From contig NZ_BJDY01000002.1 in the NCBI RefSeq assembly GCF_005405385.1, positions 558,001 to 622,000 on the forward strand: 64,000 nucleotides of DNA, read 5' to 3'. Shown here piece by piece: positions 47,778-56,554 of the stretch. A program made the translations under genes and the position numbers. The DNA is from Lactiplantibacillus mudanjiangensis (GTDB lineage Bacteria; Bacillota; Bacilli; Lactobacillales; Lactobacillaceae). The notes below the pieces were generated by a model. The model saw nothing but the letters and a program-made list of their open reading frames with translations. It did no database searches and was not told the DNA's origin. Within the stretch, counting starts at the first letter, position 1, and each line of letters starts with the position of its first letter.

Positions 47778-48530
47778 TTACACTAATTCACGCCAAAAAG
47801 AAACTGCGCTTAACAAGTAGAGTGGCGCCGTTTCGGCCCGCATAATTCGTGGTCCTAATCCAGCTGGTTGAACCCCCGCTGCCGTTAAGGTCTCAATTTC
47901 AGCTGGTGTGAGGCCGCCCTCTGGACCAAAGATAGCTAATAACGGTTCACCAGTCGGTAATTGTTGCAACGTTTGGACTAATTGGCTGTGTTCACCTTGC
48001 TTCGCTGATTCTTCCCATGCCACGACGCTCGCTGCATGGGGAACGGCCGTCACTAATGTAGCTAGATCCGGCTGATAACTCACCGTTGGCACCATCGTTC
48101 GATGCGATTGTTCAGCGGCCGACTCAGCAATTTTAGCCAAACGCGCTAATTTGCGCGCCCGTTTATTCGGCGCCCACTTGGCAACCGCATATTGGCAATC
48201 AAAAAACACAAAGCCAGCCGCACCTAATTCGGTCCCACGTTGCACAATTTGTTCCGTTTTGTCCCCTTTAGAGACACCACACGCAATCATCACCGGTGTC
48301 GAGAGTTCAACTTGCGGCGTGGTCACTGACATGACTTGCACCGTTGCCGCCGCTTTGGTAGCTGTAACTAGGGTCCCCACGACCACGTCACGGGCAATCG
48401 TCACAAATTCAGCCTGATCACCAGGTTGAGCGCGCATGACGGTCAGCCAATGATGGACGGCATCACCCGTGAGTTCAAAAGTTTGTTCCGGGACGGCTTC
48501 AATGGCGCTTTTTAAGAAATAACGTTGCAT
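47778..48530 (-). CDS. rsmE: 16S rRNA (uracil(1498)-N3)-methyltransferase RsmE
   Basis: 250-residue SPOUT methyltransferase. An N-terminal PUA-like domain (MQRYFLKSAIEAVP...VHHWLTVMRAQPGD) is followed by the knotted SAM-binding part with LLAIFGPEGGLTPAEIE near 195 and LGPRIMRAETAPLYLLS near 228. GGAGG precedes the ATG. It follows prmA by 12 bp, the conserved prmA-rsmE pair. Confidence 0.96.
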   Translation of the reverse strand: MQRYFLKSAIEAVPEQTFELTGDAVHHWLTVMRAQPGDQAEFVTIARDVVVGTLVTATKAAATVQVMSVTTPQVELSTPVMIACGVSKGDKTEQIVQRGTELGAAGFVFFDCQYAVAKWAPNKRARKLARLAKIAESAAEQSHRTMVPTVSYQPDLATLVTAVPHAASVVAWEESAKQGEHSQLVQTLQQLPTGEPLLAIFGPEGGLTPAEIETLTAAGVQPAGLGPRIMRAETAPLYLLSAVSFWRELV

Positions 48531-48542
48531 CGATTGACCTCC

Positions 48543-49493
48543 CTAGTCTTCATCGGTTGGCAAATAAGCCACGATACTGTGCCAGTCACCCATTTGTGTG
48601 TGTTGGGTAATCTGGAATCCAGCGTCCTTAATGGCCGTCATCACCATCGTGAATTTATCATCAATAATGCCAGATGTAATGAAGTAACCGCCTTGTTTCA
48701 AGTTAGCTTTCGCTTGTGGCACTAATGGAATGATAATCTCAGCTAAAATATTAGCCACAATAATATCTGCCTGAGTATGAATACCAGTCAACAAATCATT
48801 AGCTGCCACTTTAACATCGGCCGCAACTGGGTTTAAATCCAAGTTAGTTTGTGCAGCTTCCACCGCCACATCATCAAGGTCATAGGCTTCTACTTGGCCC
48901 ACACCCATTGCTTTGGCCGCAATGCTTAAAACGCCAGAGCCGGTTCCGACATCAATTAAATGTTCACCACCATTAATGACGGTTTCTAGATTTTGTAATG
49001 ATAGCTTCGTGGTTGGATGGGTCCCAGTCCCAAAAGCCATACCGGGATCTAATCGTAAAACTAGTTCATTTGATTGCGCTGGTTGATAGTCTTCCCAACT
49101 AGGCACAATCGTCAAATAACGGGTCACCCGAACTGGATGATAGTACTTCTTCCAAGCCGTCGCCCAAGCTTCATCAGACAAATCTGCCATCGTCACTTCA
49201 TTGGGGGCTGGATTCAACCCATAATCCGCTAACTTCGCCACACGCTGCTTGATGGTTGGCAAAATTTCGGGCACAAAGACGGTTTCTGGATAATAAGCCG
49301 AAATTAAGGCACCACTCGTGACGTGCGGAATCGTCGCAAGATCAATAATTTCACCATAACGATTAGGTTTTAGATTTTGATAATCTAAGGCGTCATCAAT
49401 CTTGACACCACTTGCACCGGCCTCCATTAAAATATTCGAAACTGCTTCAACTGCTTCATTTGAGGTACTAACTGTTACTTCAGTCCATTTCAT
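48543..49493 (-). CDS. prmA: Ribosomal protein L11 methyltransferase PrmA
   Basis: 316-residue SAM methyltransferase for L11. An N-terminal substrate-binding domain begins [21 protein letters not shown]; the catalytic part shows [40 protein letters not shown] and [20 protein letters not shown] precedes the ATG. It starts a prmA-rsmE unit. Confidence 0.97.
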   Translation of the reverse strand: MKWTEVTVSTSNEAVEAVSNILMEAGASGVKIDDALDYQNLKPNRYGEIIDLATIPHVTSGALISAYYPETVFVPEILPTIKQRVAKLADYGLNPAPNEVTMADLSDEAWATAWKKYYHPVRVTRYLTIVPSWEDYQPAQSNELVLRLDPGMAFGTGTHPTTKLSLQNLETVINGGEHLIDVGTGSGVLSIAAKAMGVGQVEAYDLDDVAVEAAQTNLDLNPVAADVKVAANDLLTGIHTQADIIVANILAEIIIPLVPQAKANLKQGGYFITSGIIDDKFTMVMTAIKDAGFQITQHTQMGDWHSIVAYLPTDED

Positions 49494-49508
49494 GATTAAA
49501 AACTCCTT

Positions 49509-50144
49509 CTAAATTATTGTGGCTTGCCAACCATGCTGAGCCAGATCTTGATCGCGCTTTTTCACTTGTGACACAAACGGATTACCAGCAACGTAATATC
49601 GTAGTGGCGCAGTGGACCAGTCGCCCTTATTGACAATACCAATCCGCGGACTAGTCGCAATCTGTTGTGGGTTTCGAGCCGGCGTTAACCTTAAATCCAA
49701 GGTCGTTGAACTTAATGGTGTGCCATTCAATGTTTTGTCTAAGCCTAACGCCTGCATTAATTTACCAGGCCCCGTTGTCAAATTAGCTAACGGGACTGGT
49801 CGGTTCCGCTGCATCTGAGCCACCCCTTCGACCGGCTCAATCCCACGAATCAACACACACTCCGGCACACCAGCTGATTGCGTGACCAAATTCAATAAGA
49901 ATTGGGTTCTCATTTGATAAATATAAATCGTTCCCGCCGGTTGCCATAAAGCCTGATTACGAGCCGTTTGATGGTTTTTAAAGGCGTGGGCACCCGCGTC
50001 AGTGGCACCTAGGTAAGCTTCGGTCTCGGTAATCCAAGCGGTTAAGATGCCAGTTGGCGTTGCCAGCCGCAGTTGTTTACCTAGTAACAACGCCGCAATT
50101 TTTGGCGTTGTGGTGTTCGATAAAAATTCCGTTACCCCTACCAT
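49509..50144 (-). CDS. 3-methyladenine DNA glycosylase (AAG/MPG family)
   Basis: 211-residue Aag-type glycosylase removing alkylated purines. ITETEAYLGATDAGAHAF carries the catalytic Glu; PAGTIYIYQMRTQFLLNLVT, PECVLIRGIEP and TGPGKLMQALGLD fit the family. The ATG at 50142-50144 follows GGAGG by eight bases and is chosen over one five codons upstream. It is 15 bp before prmA and may be cotranscribed. Confidence 0.92.
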   Translation of the reverse strand: MVGVTEFLSNTTTPKIAALLLGKQLRLATPTGILTAWITETEAYLGATDAGAHAFKNHQTARNQALWQPAGTIYIYQMRTQFLLNLVTQSAGVPECVLIRGIEPVEGVAQMQRNRPVPLANLTTGPGKLMQALGLDKTLNGTPLSSTTLDLRLTPARNPQQIATSPRIGIVNKGDWSTAPLRYYVAGNPFVSQVKKRDQDLAQHGWQATII

Positions 50145-50170
50145 CAACTTTACCTCCACTTTAACTTACG

Positions 50171-50199
50171 AAAAAAGCGACTAATCAGTCGCCTTTTTT
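50171..50199. terminator. Terminator overlapping the end of the 94-residue gene
   Basis: AAAAAAGCGACT / AGTCGCCTTTTTT, near perfect with a four-base loop and tracts on both sides. The stop codon of the 50181-50465 gene lies inside the stem. Confidence 0.88.
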
Positions 50200-50465
50200 G
50201 GTAAATGCTTATTCAAATACTTGACCAGATCCGCTTCGTGTTTAAAAATCCGAGGATGCTTCTGCTTATGCAGTCGCAAGGCAATCTCATTAATTTTAAC
50301 GCGACCCGTCCAAGTATGGCTATACTTCACGACCACGCGATTGTTTCGATGGTCCTTGCCGAATTTCAACACGTAAACGCTATCGGGAACCATCAGCGGT
50401 CTGATATATGTTTTATCGTATTCATAATGCATCGATCGCAAAAATTGTTTCGTGCGTTTTAACAT
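50181..50465 (-). CDS. Hypothetical protein, 94 residues
   Basis: Basic protein (MLKRTKQFLRSMHYEYDKTYI...) with no signal peptide or membrane segment and no motif I recognise. The ATG at 50463-50465 has GGAGAG nine bases upstream; a longer frame exists but lacks a site. It has its own terminator. Function unknown. Confidence 0.7.
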   Translation of the reverse strand: MLKRTKQFLRSMHYEYDKTYIRPLMVPDSVYVLKFGKDHRNNRVVVKYSHTWTGRVKINEIALRLHKQKHPRIFKHEADLVKYLNKHLPKKATD

Positions 50466-50724
50466 GTCGTTAATCTCTCCTTCACCACGTGAAATTGATT
50501 TATTTACGGAACTGACACTCAGTTCCAATCAGTCATATATCTGTTCAATATTATAACAGATTTTAAACAGTTATTGTATCAATTCAACATCGGTTAGGCA
50601 AGAAACTCGAATTAATTCATGAATATTTGCTTAAAACTGACACTAATTTTAATTCAATCAACTCCGCTATGATAAACTAGTCATAGTTAAGTTTAAGCTT
50701 TACTTTATTTGAGGGGGAACCAAC

Positions 50725-51015
50725 ATGATTTTAATCGAAAGAATTTACCATCGGGGCCACGCCGAAGTGACTTCGGTTGATCAAATCGATAGTTTTCAAA
50801 CCAACGATGGTTATGTCACGAAGAACCAAGTCTTGGCTCGTGAAATTGGGGCTGACAATGAAAATTGTTTTTATAAAAACAGTGAAGGTAAACGTAAAAA
50901 AGTGGTTGCCGCTAAAGCTGACGATGGGCAATGGCACTTAAAAACCATTGGCAGTACTGATGCGACCAGTGATGGGCTATTACAACTGCCGCATATGGAT
51001 AACGTGTGGGGCTAG
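50725..51015 (+). CDS. Hypothetical protein, 96 residues
   Basis: Small soluble protein (MILIERIYHRGHAEVTSVDQ...) with GAGGGGGA eight bases before the ATG and a strong bidirectional terminator after it. A TATGAT lies about 55 bases upstream as possible -10. No family recognised. The region 50466-50724 upstream holds nothing else visible. Confidence 0.75.
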   Translation: MILIERIYHRGHAEVTSVDQIDSFQTNDGYVTKNQVLAREIGADNENCFYKNSEGKRKKVVAAKADDGQWHLKTIGSTDATSDGLLQLPHMDNVWG

Positions 51016-51037
51016 TTGTAGCCTACAAAAAGCTGTT

Positions 51038-51076
51038 AAAAGGACTGATACGGTTTAAACCGCATCAGTCCTTTTT
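51038..51076. terminator. Bidirectional terminator, 96-residue gene / permease
   Basis: AAAAGGACTGATACGGTTT pairs with AAACCGCATCAGTCCTTTTT (one mismatch), serving converging transcripts. Confidence 0.92.
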
Positions 51077-51082
51077 GTGTGC

Positions 51083-52516
51083 TTATTTATGTTTTTGACC
51101 TAAATATGAATGGTGCATGCCGTATGTGAAGTAAATGATGAGCCCTAAGACAAACCAGACACCGGCATAAATCTTGGCTTGAATATCTAATCCCATGAAA
51201 ACAAATAAAGCACCTAAAAACGCCAAAGCTGGTAAGACTGGATATAATGGCATTTTAAACGCTGGTTCCGGAATGTCACGCCCTTCTCGTTTACGTAAAG
51301 CATAAATTCCTAATGAAACGAACATAAAAGCAATCAACGTTCCGGCGGAAATCAGTTGTGCTAAAAAGGCAAATGGACAAAGTGCGCCAATGACAATGGC
51401 AACGATTGTTAATACCAATAAGGCGTTGCCTGGCTGGTTGTGTTTTAATTTACCGAGCCAGCCCGGCAACATACCATCACGACCAAATGAATAAATCAAG
51501 CGTGATCCGGCTAACGTCATCCCGATTAAAGCCGTAAACATCCCAATGACCGCAATGGCTTGAATCACACTAGCCACTACCGGGTGACCGGCATGCCGTA
51601 ATGCCCAGCCAACAGGTTCCGCATTGTTAGCGTAAGCCGTATATTTGAACATCCCAACCAATACTAATGCCACTGCGACGAACAAGACTACCGCGATAAC
51701 TAATGACCCCAGAATCCCACGTGGCATGGTTTTGCCAGGGTTCTTAGCTTCGGCCGAATTAGCTGCGATGGAGTCAAATCCAATATAGGACAAGAAAATC
51801 ATTGAGACACCCGCATAAATACCAGGCCAGCCGCCAAAGGCACTGCCATCTGCATTAACGTGGTATTTGGGAACAAACGGCACATAGTTCTTCAAATGAA
51901 TGGCCGTGGCCCCAACAACAATAAACGTTAAAATTGCTAGCACTTTTAACACAACTAAGACATTTTCAACCCGTGAGGCTTGGCTAACACCACGTGACAA
52001 TAGCAACGAAACTAAAGCAATCACGACCACTGCCACTAAATCCACAATTCCACCATTGGTCCCAAAGGTATTCGATAAACTCTTCGGCAATGTTAAGCCA
52101 AGTGGTGATAATAACCCACGCAAATTAGCTGACAGTCCGGACCCGACAAAGGCCAGCGCAATAAAATATTCAGCTAATAATGCCCAGCCGGCAATCCACC
52201 CAAAGAATTCACCAAACATCACGTTAATCCAAGAATATGCTGAACCGGCGAATGGCATTGCGGCCGCCATTTCAGCATACGCAAATGCGACTAATCCCGC
52301 CACAATGGCGGCAACGATGAACGAAAAGACCACGGCGGGACCGGCATGTTCCGCGGCGACTACTCCTGGCAACGTAAAGATTGATGTCGAGACAATTGTC
52401 CCCACTCCTAAAGCTAAAAAGTCTTTAACTGTCAAAACCCGCACTAAATGGGAATCTTTGTCTTCATAAATTGATGGATCTTCTTTTAACGTCAACCGTT
52501 TTAACCAACGTTGCAT
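51083..52516 (-). CDS. APC-family amino acid permease
   Basis: 477-residue transporter with about 12 to 13 membrane helices. The N-terminal LALGVGTIVSTSIFTLPGVVAAEHAGPAVVFSFIVAAI is the APC substrate-binding helix 1 motif, and FIGFDSIAANSAEAKNPGKTMPRGI around helix 6-7 is typical of the cationic amino-acid/YfnA group. GGAGG precedes the ATG. It lies 16 bp after a class-III aminotransferase and is probably cotranscribed, suggesting uptake of an amino acid that is then transaminated. The substrate is not identified. Confidence 0.9.
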   Translation of the reverse strand: MQRWLKRLTLKEDPSIYEDKDSHLVRVLTVKDFLALGVGTIVSTSIFTLPGVVAAEHAGPAVVFSFIVAAIVAGLVAFAYAEMAAAMPFAGSAYSWINVMFGEFFGWIAGWALLAEYFIALAFVGSGLSANLRGLLSPLGLTLPKSLSNTFGTNGGIVDLVAVVVIALVSLLLSRGVSQASRVENVLVVLKVLAILTFIVVGATAIHLKNYVPFVPKYHVNADGSAFGGWPGIYAGVSMIFLSYIGFDSIAANSAEAKNPGKTMPRGILGSLVIAVVLFVAVALVLVGMFKYTAYANNAEPVGWALRHAGHPVVASVIQAIAVIGMFTALIGMTLAGSRLIYSFGRDGMLPGWLGKLKHNQPGNALLVLTIVAIVIGALCPFAFLAQLISAGTLIAFMFVSLGIYALRKREGRDIPEPAFKMPLYPVLPALAFLGALFVFMGLDIQAKIYAGVWFVLGLIIYFTYGMHHSYLGQKHK

Positions 52517-52532
52517 CTAATTTCCTCCTCTA

Positions 52533-53885
52533 TTACCAACCAATCTTGCCAGTTGGGCGTTGCACTTGTCCTTGTTCCGCCGCCGTGAGCGCATGGTCGA
52601 TCACCATTAATGCGCGATCTAACTGTGGTCGTGTGATAACCAGTGGTGGCTGGAACCGTAAAATATTGCCTTTGAGTGTAATCATCACAACACCATGTTG
52701 AAAGGCCTCATAAATCACATCACTGGCAAATTCAGGATCTGGTTCCTTGGTCGTCGGATCTTTAACCAGTTCGATCCCCCCGTCTAAACCATATAGCCGA
52801 ACATCGCCAATTTTAGGATGACGCTGTTGTAAGGCTAAGAATCGTTGTTTGACGTAGGCACCATCCACAATAGACTTATGTAATAAATCTTCAGCAGCTA
52901 AAGCGTCTAATGTTGCCAGTGAGGCCGCACAACAAACCGGATTGGCGCTTGTGGTAAAAACATGTGCCGGCGCAGCTAAACTTTCCATCACGTCGCGGCG
53001 ACCAATCACCGCACTAAGTGGCATACCAGACGCTAATGATTTTCCAACTGACATCAGATCTGGTTGAACACCCGGAAAATGTTCAATGCTCCACATTTTA
53101 CCAGTGCGGCCCATCCCTTGATTAACTTCATCAACGGCAAATAAGATCCCATGGTCATGACAAAATTGGTAAACCAGTTGTATGTATTCTGTGGGCGCTT
53201 TGCGAATCCCACCATCGCCTTGGATCGGTTCAATCAAGACGCAAGCCGTTTCATCCACGGGTAAGTAGGAGTCAAATGGCGCTTTAAAAGCCGCAAAATA
53301 GCGTAATGATAACTTGTGTTCACTTTCACCGGGTAACCGTCGATAAAGGTCGGGATATGGCACATGAACGACGCCTGGTAACATCGGCCCCATTTTGCGG
53401 GCCATGTTTAAGCTCACTCCTGATAGCGTCATTGAGCCATATGTCGACCCATGATAAGCATCCATGTAAGACACAATGTATTGTCGACCGGTGTAAGCCC
53501 GAGAAAACTTAATAATGGCATCGTTGGCATCTGACCCAGAATTACCAAATGCAACCTCGTTATCATCACCCGGTGCTAGCTTGGAAAGTCTTTCGGCCAG
53601 TTGTTGTTCTGGTTGATGATGAAAATAAGCTGGCGTGTAGTGGATCAACTTTTCAGCTTGATTTTGGATCGCCCGCACAACTCTAGCATTAGTATGACCG
53701 ACATTAATCGCCGAAGCACTCGCTAATAAGTCGATGTAGTCGTTGCCAGCCACGTCCGTTAAAACGGCACCGTGGGCATGATCAATAATTAAATCATAGT
53801 AATTAATCCGCGCAGCCGTTGCAAGGTAGTGAGCCTCACGAGCAATTAATTGATGCGCGTCTAAATGATGAGCTTCAGCTGTCAT
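52533..53885 (-). CDS. Class-III PLP-dependent aminotransferase
   Basis: 450-residue fold-type I omega-aminotransferase. The block LIEPIQGDGGIRKAP near 210, ILFAVDEVNQGMGRTGKMWSIEHF near 245 (Asp binds PLP nitrogen) and SVGKSLASGMPLSAVIGR near 280 (Schiff-base Lys) are conserved. Close possibilities are 4-aminobutyrate, ornithine/acetylornithine or putrescine-type enzymes; sequence alone does not decide. GAGGG precedes the ATG. It is paired with the permease downstream. Confidence 0.9.
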   Translation of the reverse strand: MTAEAHHLDAHQLIAREAHYLATAARINYYDLIIDHAHGAVLTDVAGNDYIDLLASASAINVGHTNARVVRAIQNQAEKLIHYTPAYFHHQPEQQLAERLSKLAPGDDNEVAFGNSGSDANDAIIKFSRAYTGRQYIVSYMDAYHGSTYGSMTLSGVSLNMARKMGPMLPGVVHVPYPDLYRRLPGESEHKLSLRYFAAFKAPFDSYLPVDETACVLIEPIQGDGGIRKAPTEYIQLVYQFCHDHGILFAVDEVNQGMGRTGKMWSIEHFPGVQPDLMSVGKSLASGMPLSAVIGRRDVMESLAAPAHVFTTSANPVCCAASLATLDALAAEDLLHKSIVDGAYVKQRFLALQQRHPKIGDVRLYGLDGGIELVKDPTTKEPDPEFASDVIYEAFQHGVVMITLKGNILRFQPPLVITRPQLDRALMVIDHALTAAEQGQVQRPTGKIGW

Positions 53886-54228
53886 TGGGGTTCCCTCCTC
53901 TAATTAATAAAAGTAGGTTTATTCTAATTTATTTTTAATTTTAATGCAAATCTTATTTTGTGTTTTAAATCGATTGTTAATTACAATAATCACTGTTAAT
54001 AAAGGAATGTATGTATTAAGTATTATTTTAATTAATAAATTTATCAATCTGTTTTCTCATCATAGTAATAACTGACTTTCCTAACTCACGTCACAACCCG
54101 ATATTAATATCTAAATAATATGGAATTAATTTAGCTATTAATATAAAATTAATTGACTGATTTAAAACTCAGTTCAGGGGGATGACTGAACGAGCTTTCA
54201 TCAGCACAATTAAAAGGAGTTGATTACT
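53886..54228. other. AT-rich intergenic region between divergent genes
   Basis: 343 bases, strongly AT-rich, holding the promoters of the aminotransferase (minus) and the nuclease (plus). A hairpin GTTCA / TGAAC around GGGGGATGAC lies near 54172-54190, 40 bases before the nuclease start. I see no gene, no repeat element copy and no clear operator. Confidence 0.5.
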
Positions 54229-55107
54229 TTGCAACCAAATCATTACCGGTCTCATCATTCTTGGTGGGGCCCATTGATCATACTAATTCTTAGTTTGACC
54301 GTTATCACTATCGCCCTACCGGCTGCTCCAGTTCAGGCTACAACCGTGTATGTCACTCGTACTGGTAAACATTATTTTTATAACCGACACGATCGCGGCT
54401 TAAACCGGGCTAAAAAGATCTTTGCGGTATCGTTAAGTACGGCTAAAAAACGTGGATTGACCTTATCAGCTACTGAAACGGCACCCAAGAAAACCACTAC
54501 CGTAAAAAAGGCCACACCGAAAAAACAGGCAACCGTTAAACGAACGACCACCAAAACTTATCAGGTCACATCAGTAAATCACAATCGTCCTACATTTAAA
54601 ACAGCCACATTATCTACTAAACATGGCGCTTGGCAAAAATATGGTCAATTAGATACGCTAAACCGGGTCACAACTGCTAATGCATTACTAAATCAAAAAC
54701 TGATGCCAAAAGCCACTCGCTCAGCCTTAACAATCAATCCCACTGGCTGGCACAATAAACAAATTGGCAGTGGTTGGCTATACAATCGTTGCCATTTGAT
54801 TGGGTATCAGTTGACCGGACAAAATAATAACTGGCGCAACTTAATGACGGGAACCCGGCAATTAAATGATCCCGGGATGACTAAGTATGAAAATCAAGTT
54901 GCAAGCTATTTAAAAAGTAGCCGTAAACACTACGTTCGCTATCAGGTCAAACCCGTGTTTAAAAATCACGAATTATTAGCCCGTGGCGTAAAAATGCAAG
55001 CTAGATCAATCGGTTCAAAAGCAATTAGTTTCAATGTCTACCTTCCCAACACACAAGCAGGCATGAAACTAAATTATCAAACTGGAACCAGTAAAGTTGC
55101 TAAATAA
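54229..55107 (+). CDS. Secreted DNA/RNA non-specific endonuclease (EndA-like)
   Basis: 292 residues. Signal peptide or anchor to about residue 37 (ILILSLTVITIALPAAPVQA). Then a 45-residue module (YVTRTGKHYFYNRHDRGLNRAKKI), a Lys/Thr-rich linker (about 80-110) and the nuclease domain with GSGWLYNRCHLIGYQLTGQ, catalytic His near 189, and NLMTGTRQLN. Streptococcal EndA has DRGH; here it is NRCH. The TTG at 54229 is nine bases from AAAGGAG; an in-frame TTG at 54220 abuts the site. It may degrade extracellular DNA. The module repeats in the next gene. Confidence 0.87.
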   Translation: MQPNHYRSHHSWWGPLIILILSLTVITIALPAAPVQATTVYVTRTGKHYFYNRHDRGLNRAKKIFAVSLSTAKKRGLTLSATETAPKKTTTVKKATPKKQATVKRTTTKTYQVTSVNHNRPTFKTATLSTKHGAWQKYGQLDTLNRVTTANALLNQKLMPKATRSALTINPTGWHNKQIGSGWLYNRCHLIGYQLTGQNNNWRNLMTGTRQLNDPGMTKYENQVASYLKSSRKHYVRYQVKPVFKNHELLARGVKMQARSIGSKAISFNVYLPNTQAGMKLNYQTGTSKVAK

Positions 55108-55149
55108 ACAATTTGCTACTAACAAAGATAACTTAGGAGGATTTCAAAA

Positions 55150-55392
55150 ATGACGACTTTAAAACGTTTAACCGCTATGATTATGATCACCTTTACACTC
55201 GGTGGTGGCTTAGTGAGCCTACCGCCTGAAAACGTTCAGGCCAAAACCGCCTATGTCTACATTGCACCAAATCATGGAAAAAAATATCACTTTACGAGCA
55301 ATTGTCGGGGCTTAAATCGAGCTAAACGGATCAAACATGTCAAACTTTCTTGGGCTAAGCGACATGGCTATAAGCGTTGTAAGCTTGGATAG
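55150..55392 (+). CDS. Small secreted two-cysteine protein
   Basis: 80 residues. Signal peptide (to about residue 31, ending NVQA), then a single module YIAPNHGKKYHFTSNCRGLNRAKRIKHVKLSWAKRHGYKRCKLG with C52 and C77. The same module, without cysteines, is the N-terminal part of the nuclease just upstream. Such GKKYH...C modules are common in Gram-positive secreted proteins; function is unknown. GGAGG precedes the ATG. Only 42 bp separates it from the nuclease, so they are likely cotranscribed. Confidence 0.8.
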   Translation: MTTLKRLTAMIMITFTLGGGLVSLPPENVQAKTAYVYIAPNHGKKYHFTSNCRGLNRAKRIKHVKLSWAKRHGYKRCKLG

Positions 55393-55443
55393 CATTTGTG
55401 GATAATATTTAGAGCGTTATTATATTTTCGGGGAGACCTCACA

Positions 55444-56061
55444 TTGAAAAATAGAAAATGGCTTTTACTGATTTTTGCAGCTATCGGCGCATGGCTAACA
55501 GTCAGTCAAGCGGCTTCAGCACATACTGTATGGAATGATAACGGCAACTGGGTCACCATGACTCGTGATGTAAAGGTTCTTAAGATTCACAACACTGTGC
55601 CACGCTACAAAAGTTATCAAGTCGCCTCATACACCGCTAAAAAAGGTAGCCATTATAAGCTTGAACATTGGGGCGTTGAACACTCTTGGGTATTAAACTC
55701 TGGTAAATTTAACTCTAACGATCGTTACACTTATGTCGTTTCAGCTGGCAGTATGAGTACTAGCTGGTTTAAATTCGGTATCCATAAAATTGCTCATACG
55801 TCAAAGTATAAGTCATTCCATGGTTACCGAATTGCACGCGCCAAAAGTGATTTAACTTTTAACACATTTTACATTAAGTTTACTCATGATATTGTTTCCG
55901 ATTATGCACCAACTCAAACATCTAAAGTGATTTTCAAACATGGTAGTCACGTTTATCCCAAAAGACATGAATGGGATAAAATTGTCGGTGATTATGTGAC
56001 GTCATACACTTATAAATCTGGTGCTTGGCATAAGGGCGATACGATGTATGTCCCTGATTAA
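55444..56061 (+). CDS. Secreted protein of unknown function
   Basis: 205 residues with a signal peptide ending near SQAASA (residues 1-25), then a Tyr, His, Lys and Ser-rich mature part without cysteines and no cell-wall sorting motif. A TTG start at 55444 follows GGGGAG; an upstream ATG at 55396 gives a less signal-like N-terminus. It belongs to the secreted-protein block with the nuclease. Similar in style to the broken gene at 56555, though I could not align them with confidence. Confidence 0.72.
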   Translation: MKNRKWLLLIFAAIGAWLTVSQAASAHTVWNDNGNWVTMTRDVKVLKIHNTVPRYKSYQVASYTAKKGSHYKLEHWGVEHSWVLNSGKFNSNDRYTYVVSAGSMSTSWFKFGIHKIAHTSKYKSFHGYRIARAKSDLTFNTFYIKFTHDIVSDYAPTQTSKVIFKHGSHVYPKRHEWDKIVGDYVTSYTYKSGAWHKGDTMYVPD

Positions 56062-56127
56062 ACTATCGTTAATTTAACTGTCTTGACTCATGAAACGCAA
56101 TTCATTTTAAACAAGTGCTATCCTTTA

Positions 56128-56165
56128 GTACCGGCAACTCTTCTAGTGTTGCGGGTACTTTTTTT
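56128..56165 (+). terminator. Terminator of the secreted-protein unit
   Basis: GTACCGGCAAC (56128-56138) pairs with GTTGCGGGTAC (56148-56158), followed by TTTTTTT. Confidence 0.85.
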
Positions 56166-56247
56166 AATGCTAAGATTCACGATGATACGACGTATTCTGT
56201 AAAGCTATAATTAATTCATCAAATTTCTTTTAAGGAGATTTATAACT

Positions 56248-56464
56248 ATGGCTAATCATATTAACTTAAATGATCCAGATATCATGTCCTCTGTGGAGGC
56301 CGCTAAGCTTTGGGGAAAAAGCACCTGACTACGTTCGTCAAACTTTACGTGCCAATCCTGAACGTTTTCCAGAAGGCACCGTACGACTACTTGGTCGTAC
56401 GCTAATTGTCACTCGCGAAGGCATGGAGGCTGTAACTGGACATCCAGCTAACACGACTAAGTAA
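56248..56464 (+). pseudogene. Frameshifted small helix-turn-helix gene
   Basis: From ATG 56248 (AAGGAG ten bases upstream) the frame reads MANHINLNDPDIMSSVEAAKLWGKST and meets TGA at 56326. The following frame gives DYVRQTLRANPERFPEGTVRL then LLGRTLIVTREGMEAVTG to a stop at 56464. Removing one T in ACCTGAC (56324-56329) would join them into a protein of about 71 residues of a helix-turn-helix type common in lactobacilli. Either a recent pseudogene or a single-base sequence error. Confidence 0.8.
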
Positions 56465-56554
56465 CACCACATAATTGCTTTTGTAAAACTAATTTAAGAG
56501 ATATGACCAAAAACTGATGTCTTAAAAAGCTGACTTATTTTGGAGAATTATTTT

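Noticed and set aside
51900-52469. Long plus-strand open frame (189 codons) opposite the amino acid permease
   Set aside because: It is the antisense shadow of a well-conserved permease, low in plausible protein features and without a ribosome binding site.
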